Below are positions 1-7,571 of a stretch of DNA of 14,762 nucleotides, piece after piece. The stretch is from the NCBI GenBank assembly GCA_043773745.1, contig JAYVEV010000030.1, positions 1 through 14,762 of the forward strand. Reading direction: 5' to 3'. A program made the translations under genes and the position numbers. This DNA comes from UKL13-2 sp043773745 (GTDB lineage Bacteria > Pseudomonadota > Gammaproteobacteria > Burkholderiales > Usitatibacteraceae). Positions within the stretch are counted from its first letter, which is position 1; each line of letters starts with the position of its first letter. Below the pieces are notes generated by a model. It was given only the letters and a program-made list of their open reading frames with translations. It was not told where the DNA came from and did no database searches.

Positions 1-3000
1 CGTCATCGTCAAGTTGGTTGTGCCAGCGGCGGCAGGCGCAAATATGAATTGCGGGCCGTTCTGACTCACGCAGCTTTGATTGCCGGCAATGCTGAGGGGC
101 GAATTGCTAATGACACCGGTTGGCGTGTTGCTGCTCACCATCGTAATCGATACCGGCGTGACGCCAAATCGCAAGGTGCTTTGGCCTTCATTATTGAAGG
201 TACCGGGCTGCAGCTGAAACGCACAGACTTGCACATTGCTATTGCCCGAAAGCGTGGTCGTTGTGATGGCACCACTGGCAATCGCAAAACCACTCGGACG
301 CAGCGTAGAGCTGCCCGTGCCTGAGGTGTAGCCAGAGGCACTGGCACTGACGACCACACTGCCGTTGTCTTGCAAGGCTTGGTAAGTGAAGTAGCCGTAG
401 GATTGGCCTGCCGGAATAGTAATAATAATACTTGCGCTGCCACCTGTCGTGGCGTCGGGAGCGATCAAGAGACGTGTCGGATCACTGGATGTAACCGTAA
501 CGTTAGCGCCGCCAGCAGGCGCCGGTGCGCCCAAACTGAACGAGCCACCCGCCTGCAAATCCCGACCGATGTTGCCGATGTTCACCGAGATCACTGGTGG
601 CGGCGCCACATTCACCACCGCGGTGGAAGTGGACAACTGTGGACTGCTCGCCGTGAGCGTATTGCCGTTACCCGCCGACACACCTGTCAGATTAAACACG
701 ACTGAGGCATTGCCCTGTGGAACGGTCGCCGTTGACGGCACAGTAAATTTGGTCGGATCACTCGATATCAAGTTAACCGTGAGACCACCGGCTGGTGCCG
801 GCTGGCTCAAGGTAATCGTCATCAGATCTGTGCGGCCCGCAAACAAGTTAATCGGATTTGGCGCGAGTGAGGCCGTGAGAGATACCGTGACCACACTGCT
901 GCCGCTGACGTAGCCTGGTGCAGTCGCGGTCAGGGTGGTCGTGCCTAAGGTACTGCCAGCCGTGATGGTTGGATTGGTTGGCACTAATAAGCTTCCGGCC
1001 GGCACCACCACGGTTGATGGTGTGATTGTCGCGACGGCTGGATTGCTACTCGTTAGAGTGACCGTTACGCCCCCTGCCGGTGCCACCGTTGAAAGTGACA
1101 CAGGTACGTTGCCGGTGGCAGTCGGTCCCAGTGTCAGACTGCCAATCGTGATCGCATTGTTGGTCACGGCTGCATTGTTGGTGGTCGGTAACAAGGGTGG
1201 TGATGTTGCGGTGATGGTAGTACTACCCAGGGCAATACCAGTGATTGTAAATGTGGTTGAAGTTTGCCCCACTGGCACTAGCACGCTGGCCGGAACGGTC
1301 AAAATGCCGGTATTCGCACTAACCAACGTTACCGTGGTGCCGCCGACTGGCGCTGGCGTTGGCAACGTCACCGTGCCGTTCGAGGTGCCTGCAATCGGCG
1401 TTAGCGGCAAGGTTAATGTGAGGCTGGTGACGCCGTCCGCGATCGTCACGGTGTCCGTGGCGGGCGTACCGACACTATGTGCTGCGTTGGCGAGCACGGT
1501 CAAAATCACGGTCTCGTTTGGTTCAGGCACGCCGTCATTAATCGGCACAATGGTGAGCGTCGCGGTGGTTTGACCGGCCAAGAAGGTAATCGGGCTCGCA
1601 ATGGTGGTGTAGTCAAGACCGTTATTGGCTGTGCCGCTGATACTGAATGATGCATTGAGCGATGCCGCAATATTTCCGCCGGTTCGCGTGAACGTGAATT
1701 GGCCATTAACGGGGCCAATCTCAACCGCATTGGGTGTGGTGGCCACAACCGAGACCAACGGCGCATCATCAGCGATGGTTACCGTGGCCGCAGCAGTGCC
1801 AATGGTGTATGCAGAGCTTGCTTGAATGGTGAGGATGACGGTTTCGTTGGGATCGACCACGTTATCGATCAACACATTGACCGGCACGGTAGCTGAAGTT
1901 TGTCCGGCAGCAAAATTCACCGTCGTTGGGATCGTTACGTAGTCAACGCCATTGGTTGCCGTACCGCTCACGGTGTAGGAGACACTCAGTGCTGCCGTGG
2001 TGTCGCCACCAATTCGAGTGAAGGTGAACAAGCCATTCACAGGCCCTACTTCGCTAGCGCTGGCAATAGTTGCGTTGACGGAAACAACAGCGGGACTGTC
2101 GGCAATATTAACCGTCGCCGCCGCTGTACCAATGTTATAGGCTGCGTTCGGCTGGATCGTTAAGATCACGGTCTCCGCACCCTCGACAATATTATCGGGC
2201 AATACATTAATAGTTACATTCACAAAGCTTTGCCCTACAGCAATGTTTGCTGCTGTACCGATGGTGGCGTAATCGCTTCCGTTGGCCGCGCTACCACTGA
2301 TGCTGTAGGGGATATTTAATGCGGCCGCTGTACTGCCAGTGCGGGTGAAAGTGAATACACCATTGACCGGCCCCAATTCACTGGCATTAGGCGTGGCTGC
2401 TGAAATCGACACGACAGGCAAACTGCTGCCCGCCACAATAGTCACTGTCGCCGGCGCGCTGTTGACAATGCCATCGAAGACAATGAGCTGCGCAACATAA
2501 GTGCCGGCCAAATCGGCGGTAAAGGTGGGTTTGACCAAGGCGGAGTTTGAAATGGCTGCCGTACTGCTAAGCGGCACGCTCAGTAACGACCAGCTATACG
2601 TCAGCGATTGCCCATCAGGATCAGACGAAGCGCTGCCATCAAGCTGCACGAGCGCACCAGTTGCCACGTTCTGCGCTACGCCAGCATTAGCGGTGGGTGG
2701 TGTGTTGACGGTGCTGATGGTGACGGTTGCCGGTGAGCTAAATAACAAGCCGTCACTCACGATGAGTTGCACCACATAAGTGCCGGGGACATCAATGACA
2801 AAGCTCGGTGTGGCCGTAGCAGCACTAGTCAAAAGTGCAATGCTTGCAACGGGCTTACTGGCAAACGTCCAAGCATAAGTCAGCGCACTACCTTCAGGAT
2901 CAAACGATGCACCGCCATTTAAATTTGCCGTTGCACCCACGGCCAGTGTTTGGTTCGTACCTGCGTTGGCAACCGGCGGCAGATTGGATGAGGCAACGCT

Positions 3001-4434
3001 AACCACAACGGTATCTGCAACACTGTTCACAAAGGTATCGTTGACGATGAGTTGAATCACATAGCTGCCCGCGACATTGGCCACAAACGTCGGCATAACG
3101 GCACTGGGATTGCTGAGCACTGCCGTATTGCCAAACGGCGCTGAAATGATCGACCAGTTGTAAGTAAGAGGGTCGCCATCCACATCGGTTGAGCCGCTGC
3201 CGTTAAGTGTGACCGTTGTGCCAACCGACACGCTTTGGTCGGGCCCGGCGTTGGCCACACCAGCGGTATTTGCGCCCGTGATCGCCACCGTACTAGGGAC
3301 ACTATTGGCAATACCATCGTTAACAATCAGTTGTGCAACATAATTTCCGGGCAGATCCAGATTCAGACTGGGATTGACGGTACTGGCATTCGTCAATAGC
3401 GCGCCGCTCCCAGTCGGACGAGCAATGAGCGACCATTGATAAGTCAATGCATCGCCATCGGCATCAAATGATTTCGATCCGTCCAGGACAATCGATTGGC
3501 CGTGATTTCGTGTTTGCGCTGGCCCAGCATTCGCGACCGGAATGGTATTGCTAGTGGTAATTACCACTTTAGATGGCAAGCTAGTAAATGTTCTGTCGCT
3601 AACCAACAATTCCAACGCATAATTTCCAGCCTTATCGGCCACGAAGGTCGGCGATACGCTGGACGCATCGCTCAACTGCGCAAGGCTACTTGTGGGAAGC
3701 GCGGTAAATTTCCAGAAAAACGTGATCGGATCGCCGTCGGGATCACTGGATGCAGAACCATTCAGGAATACTTTCGACCCAACGGCAACGGTTTGCCCAT
3801 TGCCTGCATTGGCGCGTGGACGGGAATTTACACTCGACACCACTACCTCATCAGGTTCACTGTCGACAAGCCCATCGTTGACGACCAAACGAATCACATA
3901 CGATCCAGTAACATCCATGGTGATGGTAGGCGTAGACGTTGTCGGTCCCGTCAGTACCGCCGCACTGCCAATCGGGCGACTCACAATCGTCCAGCGGTAT
4001 GTCAACAAATGCCCTTCCGGATCAGTCGATGCCGTGCCGTTAAGCCCCACCACTTCACCCAAACCAGCCGTTACATCTGGCCCCGCCCGTGCGGTTGGCG
4101 GGATGTTGATGGTGCTGCACTGTGGTCTTGTGCAGCGTTTGGCACATGTACTGATATCTTCGACTGTAATACGGCCATCACTATTGGCATCACGCGGATC
4201 GTCCCTACCGGTGACGGGAAGATTGCGCGAGGCTTTGATAATATTGACGTCGACTTGATCGATGACACCATCGCCATTGGCATCGCATTTCATCGGTACT
4301 TGCGCCGAGACGGCTCCGACAAACAATATCAATGCAGCGATAGACGCCGAGGAGAATGCTGAAAAAAAAGCCATCCGTATTTGGCCAATTGACTGCGCGA
4401 TATGCCATGGCATCGTTTGCAATGAAGACTTCAT
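1..4434 (-). CDS. Large exported repeat protein: dockerin-like, PKD, Calx-beta and Ig-like domains (3' end outside window)
   Basis: The minus frame from ATG 4434 is open to the window edge (1478 codons, no stop on reading every codon). The start is set by AAGGAG six bases upstream; Met8 and Met21 are weaker alternatives. Residues 1-44 form a long signal peptide with a hydrophobic core at about 32-42 and likely cleavage after AVSA. Residues 50-106 carry two EF-hand-like loops (D51, N53, D55, D62 and D82, N84, D86, D93) flanked by C50, C97, C101 and C106. Residues 109-671 are six PKD-like repeats, 672-1003 three Calx-beta repeats, 1004-1378 at least four Ig-like repeats, and 1379-1478 a further beta-rich segment with cysteines. 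Such proteins are normally secreted or surface-exposed adhesion or matrix proteins whose calcium loops rigidify the chain. No enzyme domain or C-terminal anchor is visible here, because the C-terminus lies outside. Function is inferred from architecture only. Confidence 0.9.
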   Translation of the reverse strand, partial: MKSSLQTMPWHIAQSIGQIRMAFFSAFSSASIAALILFVGAVSAQVPMKCDANGDGVIDQVDVNIIKASRNLPVTGRDDPRDANSDGRITVEDISTCAKRCTRPQCSTINIPPTARAGPDVTAGLGEVVGLNGTASTDPEGHLLTYRWTIVSRPIGSAAVLTGPTTSTPTITMDVTGSYVIRLVVNDGLVDSEPDEVVVSSVNSRPRANAGNGQTVAVGSKVFLNGSASSDPDGDPITFFWKFTALPTSSLAQLSDASSVSPTFVADKAGNYALELLVSDRTFTSLPSKVVITTSNTIPVANAGPAQTRNHGQSIVLDGSKSFDADGDALTYQWSLIARPTGSGALLTNASTVNPSLNLDLPGNYVAQLIVNDGIANSVPSTVAITGANTAGVANAGPDQSVSVGTTVTLNGSGSTDVDGDPLTYNWSIISAPFGNTAVLSNPSAVMPTFVANVAGSYVIQLIVNDTFVNSVADTVVVSVASSNLPPVANAGTNQTLAVGATANLNGGASFDPEGSALTYAWTFASKPVASIALLTSAATATPSFVIDVPGTYVVQLIVSDGLLFSSPATVTISTVNTPPTANAGVAQNVATGALVQLDGSASSDPDGQSLTYSWSLLSVPLSSTAAISNSALVKPTFTADLAGTYVAQLIVFDGIVNSAPATVTIVAGSSLPVVSISAATPNASELGPVNGVFTFTRTGSTAAALNIPYSISGSAANGSDYATIGTAANIAVGQSFVNVTINVLPDNIVEGAETVILTIQPNAAYNIGTAAATVNIADSPAVVSVNATIASASEVGPVNGLFTFTRIGGDTTAALSVSYTVSGTATNGVDYVTIPTTVNFAAGQTSATVPVNVLIDNVVDPNETVILTIQASSAYTIGTAAATVTIADDAPLVSVVATTPNAVEIGPVNGQFTFTRTGGNIAASLNASFSISGTANNGLDYTTIASPITFLAGQTTATLTIVPINDGVPEPNETVILTVLANAAHSVGTPATDTVTIADGVTSLTLTLPLTPIAGTSNGTVTLPTPAPVGGTTVTLVSANTGILTVPASVLVPVGQTSTTFTITGIALGSTTITATSPPLLPTTNNAAVTNNAITIGSLTLGPTATGNVPVSLSTVAPAGGVTVTLTSSNPAVATITPSTVVVPAGSLLVPTNPTITAGSTLGTTTLTATAPGYVSGSSVVTVSLTASLAPNPINLFAGRTDLMTITLSQPAPAGGLTVNLISSDPTKFTVPSTATVPQGNASVVFNLTGVSAGNGNTLTASSPQLSTSTAVVNVAPPPVISVNIGNIGRDLQAGGSFSLGAPAPAGGANVTVTSSDPTRLLIAPDATTGGSASIIITIPAGQSYGYFTYQALQDNGSVVVSASASGYTSGTGSSTLRPSGFAIASGAITTTTLSGNSNVQVCAFQLQPGTFNNEGQSTLRFGVTPVSITMVSSNTPTGVISNSPLSIAGNQSCVSQNGPQFIFAPAAAGTTNLTMT
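301..1425 (-). repeat. Ig-like repeats with APAGG-V-VTLxSS motif
   Basis: At least four modules follow the Calx-beta block. Each contains a version of [S/T]xPAP[A/V]GG, then [T/A]VT[L/V]xSS[D/N]P, a VPxG turn and a final strand such as TTLTATAPGY. They resemble bacterial Ig-like (Big-type) folds. Spacing is less regular than in the PKD array, at about 85-100 residues. The family assignment is by pattern only and would need a profile search. Confidence 0.6.
1426..2421 (-). repeat. Three Calx-beta domain repeats
   Basis: Three consecutive modules of about 109-110 residues follow the PKD array. Each begins VVS[I/V] or LVSV, then has E[L/V/I]GPVNGxFTFTR, a GxDY turn, an AGQ strand and an acidic ExxETVILT motif before the next copy. 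The VS pairs fall at residues 675, 784 and 894. This is the classic Calx-beta pattern, a calcium-binding beta-sandwich common in bacterial surface proteins. The acidic calcium-site residues (DN[I/V]V[E/D] and similar) are largely kept in all three copies. Confidence 0.85.
2422..4110 (-). repeat. Six PKD-like domain repeats, 93-residue period
   Basis: Six copies of a module inside the large surface protein. Each opens with an [A/V]NAG-type motif, continues with GSxSxDPDGDxLTYxW and ends with GxYVxQLIVNDG. The conserved first-motif glycines fall at residues 118, 211, 304, 397, 492 and 585, giving periods of 93, 93, 93, 95 and 93. The pattern matches PKD/K319L-like beta-sandwich domains. The copies have diverged in DNA and protein sequence, so this is an old protein-level array rather than a recent DNA tandem duplication. 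Confidence 0.85.
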
Positions 4435-4908
4435 GAAACTCTCCTTAAACCACCACACCACCACCGCCACCGCAATCGCTCCCGCTTGATTTGAGCAATT
4501 CAAGAATACTACGCCTTGTTTAAGTTTGCTGGTGTCGCTTTGAAAGCGTCGCTGCAAAAAAGCGAATTCGAAGAGCAGTGTTCAAGCTGTTTCAAAGGCG
4601 ACAGCGCCTTACAAAAATACCTAATTTCACCATCGCTATTAACGGATTTATAGCGTGGACTGTCCATACCCTAATCGGGTGATACCGGAAATGTCTGTTT
4701 TTGGGAGTGGCGCAAAGTGGCTTTTGGATAGCTTGACAACCAGAATTGGCGTGGCGGCAAGCCGGGAGACAAGATCAAGCTAAGTTAAACTAAAGAAGGA
4801 AATCGCCAAAAACTCTAGCACTGGAGCGGCGTTTGAGGACATTGATTATTAATTTTCGATCCACTTACCGTCGAAACGCCGCGCTCAGAATAGCTAACCG
4901 TGACAGCT
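4435..4908. other. Gene-free stretch between the surface-protein gene and yceI copy 2
   Basis: No convincing coding frame is seen on either strand. The stretch must hold the promoter and leader of the large surface-protein gene, since the upstream gene on the same strand ends at 4909. On the minus strand a TATAAA hexamer (4652-4647) could be a -10 element, although no good -35 accompanies it. Just upstream of it is a perfect TGGAC-T-GTCCA dyad (4656-4666). A small hairpin AAGGCG-ACAG-CGCCTT lies at 4595-4610. A long-looped inverted repeat at 4824-4887 is listed separately. Confidence 0.5.
4824..4887 (-). terminator. Possible weak terminator or hairpin after the YceI operon
   Basis: The 8-bp arms CGGCGTTT (4827-4834) and AAACGCCG (4874-4881) are perfect complements and lie just downstream of the last gene of the pirin/YceI cluster. 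The loop is long (39 nt) and the nearest T-run on the minus strand (GAGTTTTTGG) is about ten bases past the stem. That makes it a poor intrinsic terminator. It may instead be a transcript-end stabilising structure or chance. Confidence 0.3.
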
Positions 4909-5493
4909 TTATTGCTTCACCGCTTCCACCTGAATCAGCAAGCGAATGCTGTCGGGAATGCCGGGCAAGCCGTAACTGATGTCGTACTGACTGCGGGTAA
5001 TGGTGGTTTCAAAATCGCCACCGCAGACTTCACGCTTGATGTACGGATTTTCATAGCAGCCATAGGCAGTCGCTTTCAATACCACCGGATTGGTCTTGCC
5101 GTGAAGCGTTAAGTTGCCTGCTACCGAGGCAACTTTGTCGCCATTGAATGTGAATGAGGTGCCAACAAACTTCGCTTCCGGAAATTTAGCCGCGTTAAAA
5201 AAATCTTCGCCGGTCAAGTGTTTATCAAATGGCGCAACGCCGGTATTCATTGACGCCATATCGATGGCGAGCTCTACCTTGCCGGTTTTTGCCGCTTTAT
5301 CCAAAGTGATGGTGCCCGACTTTTTGTCGAAGCGGCCGTGGCTGGTGGAGGTGCCAAAATGTTTGGCTTCCCACATCACAAAGGTGTGAGTAGGCTCAAT
5401 AGCATAGATGGCGCTTTCAGCATAGGCAACGCTACTGATGGTGGCCGCAACAGCGAGGCCGGCTAATGATAATTTTTGAAAAAAATGATTCAT
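4909..5493 (-). CDS. YceI family periplasmic protein (copy 2 of the operon)
   Basis: A 194-residue protein of normal YceI length. Residues 1-25 are a signal peptide (VAYA then ESAIY). The mature part shows YceI hallmarks: an IEPTHTFVMWEAKHFG start, a GRFDKKSGTI strand, the HLTGEDFFNAAKFPEAKF segment (92-109) and GNLTLHGKTNPVVL. YceI proteins are beta-barrel lipocalin-like carriers that bind polyisoprenoids such as ubiquinone-type lipids in the periplasm. C146 and C157 could form a disulphide that copy 1 lacks. The start is set by AAGGA six bases before the ATG. It is the last gene of the cluster, 42 nt after copy 1. Family assignment is strong; the ligand is not known. Confidence 0.92.
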   Translation of the reverse strand: MNHFFQKLSLAGLAVAATISSVAYAESAIYAIEPTHTFVMWEAKHFGTSTSHGRFDKKSGTITLDKAAKTGKVELAIDMASMNTGVAPFDKHLTGEDFFNAAKFPEAKFVGTSFTFNGDKVASVAGNLTLHGKTNPVVLKATAYGCYENPYIKREVCGGDFETTITRSQYDISYGLPGIPDSIRLLIQVEAVKQ

Positions 5494-5535
5494 GTGAGTT
5501 CCTTCAACGTTAAGTTAATAAATGTACGGTCACTA

Positions 5536-6114
5536 CTAAAGTGCTGCAATACCACTTACGGATAATTTGATGTTGACGATGACTTCATTCGCAACCAGAG
5601 AAACATCGTTCCAGTCACCATCGCCGATTTTGAAGTCCAGCCGTTTGAGGTTAAAACCGCCCACCACGCGGGTCGTGCCATTGGCTTGGCTTAAAGTTAC
5701 CGGCACCACAATATTCTGCGAGATGCCCTTGATCGCAAGCTTGCCCAAAAACTCAAACTTTCCCGCACCCAGTGACTTCACGCTGCTCGACACAAAGGTG
5801 GCTGCGGGCACTTTGAGCGAATCGAACCAGCCGGGCTTTTTCAGTTCTTTCTCTGTGTCGGGGTTACCGATATCAGCACTCAGCAAATCGACCGAGAAGC
5901 TCACTTTACTAAGCTCTGGCTTTCTGGGGTCAAAGACAATTTGTGCATCAAATTTTTTGAAGCTGCCACTAACGGGAACGCCCATTTGTTTGCTGGTGAA
6001 GCTGATTTCACTTTGCGCCGGGACCATTTTTTGCTGTGCGCTGGCCGAGCTTGAAATACCCGTAGCCACGATTAATGTAGCGGTCGCCAAACTTAATAAA
6101 TATCTATGCATCAT
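5536..6114 (-). CDS. YceI family periplasmic protein (copy 1 of the operon)
   Basis: A 192-residue YceI-family protein with a signal peptide ending ASA-QQ (cleavage after residue 26). The mature chain has the expected pattern: SEISFTSKQMGVPVSGSFKK, then FDPRKPELSKVSFSVD, a long KPGWFDSLKVPAATFVS segment, GKLAIKGISQNIVVPV and a C-terminal GDGDWNDVSLVANEV strand. The ATG at 6114 is preferred over a TTG at 6117 because it overlaps the stop of the b561 gene (TGATG) and follows AAGGGA at good spacing; a second ATG at 6111 is also possible. It is clearly paralogous to, but far diverged from, the downstream YceI and lacks its cysteine pair. Probably a periplasmic lipid or quinone carrier working with the adjacent b561. 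Confidence 0.92.
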   Translation of the reverse strand: MMHRYLLSLATATLIVATGISSSASAQQKMVPAQSEISFTSKQMGVPVSGSFKKFDAQIVFDPRKPELSKVSFSVDLLSADIGNPDTEKELKKPGWFDSLKVPAATFVSSSVKSLGAGKFEFLGKLAIKGISQNIVVPVTLSQANGTTRVVGGFNLKRLDFKIGDGDWNDVSLVANEVIVNIKLSVSGIAAL

Positions 6115-6683
6115 CAACGTCCCTTGGTTTGTGAAATTAAAAAGGTAGGCAGCATGCGTTTCAACACATCATCGCGCTCAATGAAATGATGCTTTAGGGC
6201 CGCCGCAATATGTATCAGCACCATGCCAGCCAATGAATAGGCAGCGATCCAGTGGAATGGTTTCAGAAACTCTGCCAGCTCGCGATTTTTGGAGACCATA
6301 TCTGGCAATGGCAATACCCCAAACCACACGATCGGAAAACCTGCTGCCGAGCTATACACCCAGCCGGTCAGCGGTACTGCAAAAAATAAAATATAGAGAA
6401 AAATATGTACCCAATTGGACGCCATTTTTTGCCATGCAGGCATCGTTGCCGGTAATGCGGGTGCCGGTTGGTACAGTCGCCACAGCAGGCGCAATGCCGA
6501 CAATGCCAGAATCGTAACCCCCGCCCATTTGTGCCAGTTATAGAGCCTTAAACGCTGCGGTGAGAACGGCTGATCCACCATGTAAAGACCGACACTAAAT
6601 GAAATAATAATCATCAGTGCGAGCAACCAGTGGAAAATTTTAGCGATGCCTGTATAGGCCCTATTCATCCCCAAGTTGTTCAT
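6114..6683 (-). CDS. Cytochrome b561 family membrane protein
   Basis: A 189-residue protein with four membrane segments at about residues 13-35, 52-70, 90-112 and 145-165. Haem-ligand histidines are visible at H18, H51, H144 and H158. The 14-residue spacing of the last two and the helix placement match the E. coli CybB type (ligands in helices 1, 2 and 4). The family takes electrons from quinols or reduces oxidants at the inner membrane. The start overlaps the upstream pirin stop as TGATG, with GGGGAT about six bases before it, so translation is probably coupled. A b561 gene directly before yceI matches the E. coli yceJ-yceI arrangement, which supports a shared job at the inner membrane and periplasm. 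Confidence 0.92.
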   Translation of the reverse strand: MNNLGMNRAYTGIAKIFHWLLALMIIISFSVGLYMVDQPFSPQRLRLYNWHKWAGVTILALSALRLLWRLYQPAPALPATMPAWQKMASNWVHIFLYILFFAVPLTGWVYSSAAGFPIVWFGVLPLPDMVSKNRELAEFLKPFHWIAAYSLAGMVLIHIAAALKHHFIERDDVLKRMLPTFLISQTKGR

Positions 6684-7540
6684 CAGACCATCCCCGGGAT
6701 GCTGCCCATCGCGCCGCTCAAATATGCTTTTTCGGCAGCACGTATTTGCTCATGGCTGTTCATCACAAATGGGCCGTGAAATAACAGCGGACCTTCGGCC
6801 GGCGTACCGCCTAGCAACATGACTTCAAGTGGCGACGCCCCGGTATTGCGGAATGAAATATCGCCATCGGAATTTTCATATACCACCAGGCTGCCCGTCG
6901 TCACCCGCTGCGCATTTACTGAAAAGGCACCAACACCATCGATCACATAAGCAGCCACTTCAAAACCGGCCGCAACACTCGTTGTAAATTCTGCCTGCGC
7001 ATCGACGCGCACGTGCCACAGCATGGTCGGTATCAACACTTCTGCCGGACCATGGGCTGTACCGAACTGCCCGGCAATCACGCTGACGGTTGCGCCATGA
7101 ATGGAGACTGCCGGAATCGCATCGCGATCAATTCGCTGGTAACGCGGTGCCATGTTTTTGTGCGCACGCGGCAAGGTAGTCCACAGCTGAATGCCGTGCT
7201 GCATCATCTCGGCTTCATTTTCAGGGCGCGGATATTCGGCGTGGACAATGCCGCGCCCTGATGTCATCCATTGCGCGCCACCAGGGCCGACTATGCCGCG
7301 ATGTCCGGCAGAATCCAGATGCTCGTTTCGACCGGATAATAAATAGGTAACCGTCTCGATCCCCGCGTGCGGATGCGGCCCGACACCGTCTTCGCCCGGC
7401 TTCACACGAAACGGGCCGAAGTGATCCAGAAACACCCACGGGCCCACCGATTGGCGCTTACTATCAGGCAAGGCGCGCCGTACTGAAAACGTGCCGACTG
7501 GTGCAATGTGTGCCTGAATAATTCTTTCAATATTTCTCAT
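6683..7540 (-). CDS. Pirin family protein (cupin, second copy)
   Basis: A 285-residue two-domain cupin of typical pirin length. The N-terminal half has PHPHAGIETVTYLLSG (H56, H58) and the later GRGIVHAEYP (H100, E102), the usual His-His-His-Glu metal site. The C-terminal domain (about 165-270) ends with the pirin-type LLGGTPAEGPLLFHGPFVMN. Pirins bind Fe(II) or similar metals, and some bacterial members oxidise quercetin-like flavonols. No signal peptide, so cytoplasmic. I moved the start to the second ATG (7540) because AGAGGA lies about six bases before it and touches the first ATG (7546). It sits 31 nt after the other pirin gene and overlaps the b561 start by one base. Substrate unknown. 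Confidence 0.9.
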   Translation of the reverse strand: MRNIERIIQAHIAPVGTFSVRRALPDSKRQSVGPWVFLDHFGPFRVKPGEDGVGPHPHAGIETVTYLLSGRNEHLDSAGHRGIVGPGGAQWMTSGRGIVHAEYPRPENEAEMMQHGIQLWTTLPRAHKNMAPRYQRIDRDAIPAVSIHGATVSVIAGQFGTAHGPAEVLIPTMLWHVRVDAQAEFTTSVAAGFEVAAYVIDGVGAFSVNAQRVTTGSLVVYENSDGDISFRNTGASPLEVMLLGGTPAEGPLLFHGPFVMNSHEQIRAAEKAYLSGAMGSIPGMV

Positions 7541-7571
7541 GGTCATCCTCTGCTTAAGATGGCTTTAACCA

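Noticed and set aside
449..1573. Plus-strand open frames of 154 and 212 codons, and others at 3496-4362 and 3692-4258
   Set aside because: They lie antisense to the continuous minus-strand frame of the repeat protein, whose domains are clear. Their translations are low-complexity shadows without ribosome-binding sites or family motifs.
301..4110. Repetitive DNA considered as a CRISPR or tandem DNA repeat
   Set aside because: The repeats are long, diverged protein domains in one reading frame, with no short identical repeats or unique spacers.
4733..4738. Exact TTGACA on the plus strand
   Set aside because: There is no -10 element at 16-18 bases and no plus-strand gene follows.
6115..6117. 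TTG start for YceI copy 1
   Set aside because: The ATG three bases later overlaps the b561 stop and has better ribosome-binding-site spacing.
5567..6148. Plus-strand 193-codon frame opposite YceI copy 1
   Set aside because: It is an exact antisense shadow of a well-supported YceI gene and shows no family pattern of its own.
7541..7546. First ATG of the second pirin (7546)
   Set aside because: It touches the AGAGGA ribosome-binding motif with no spacer; the ATG six bases later is correctly spaced.
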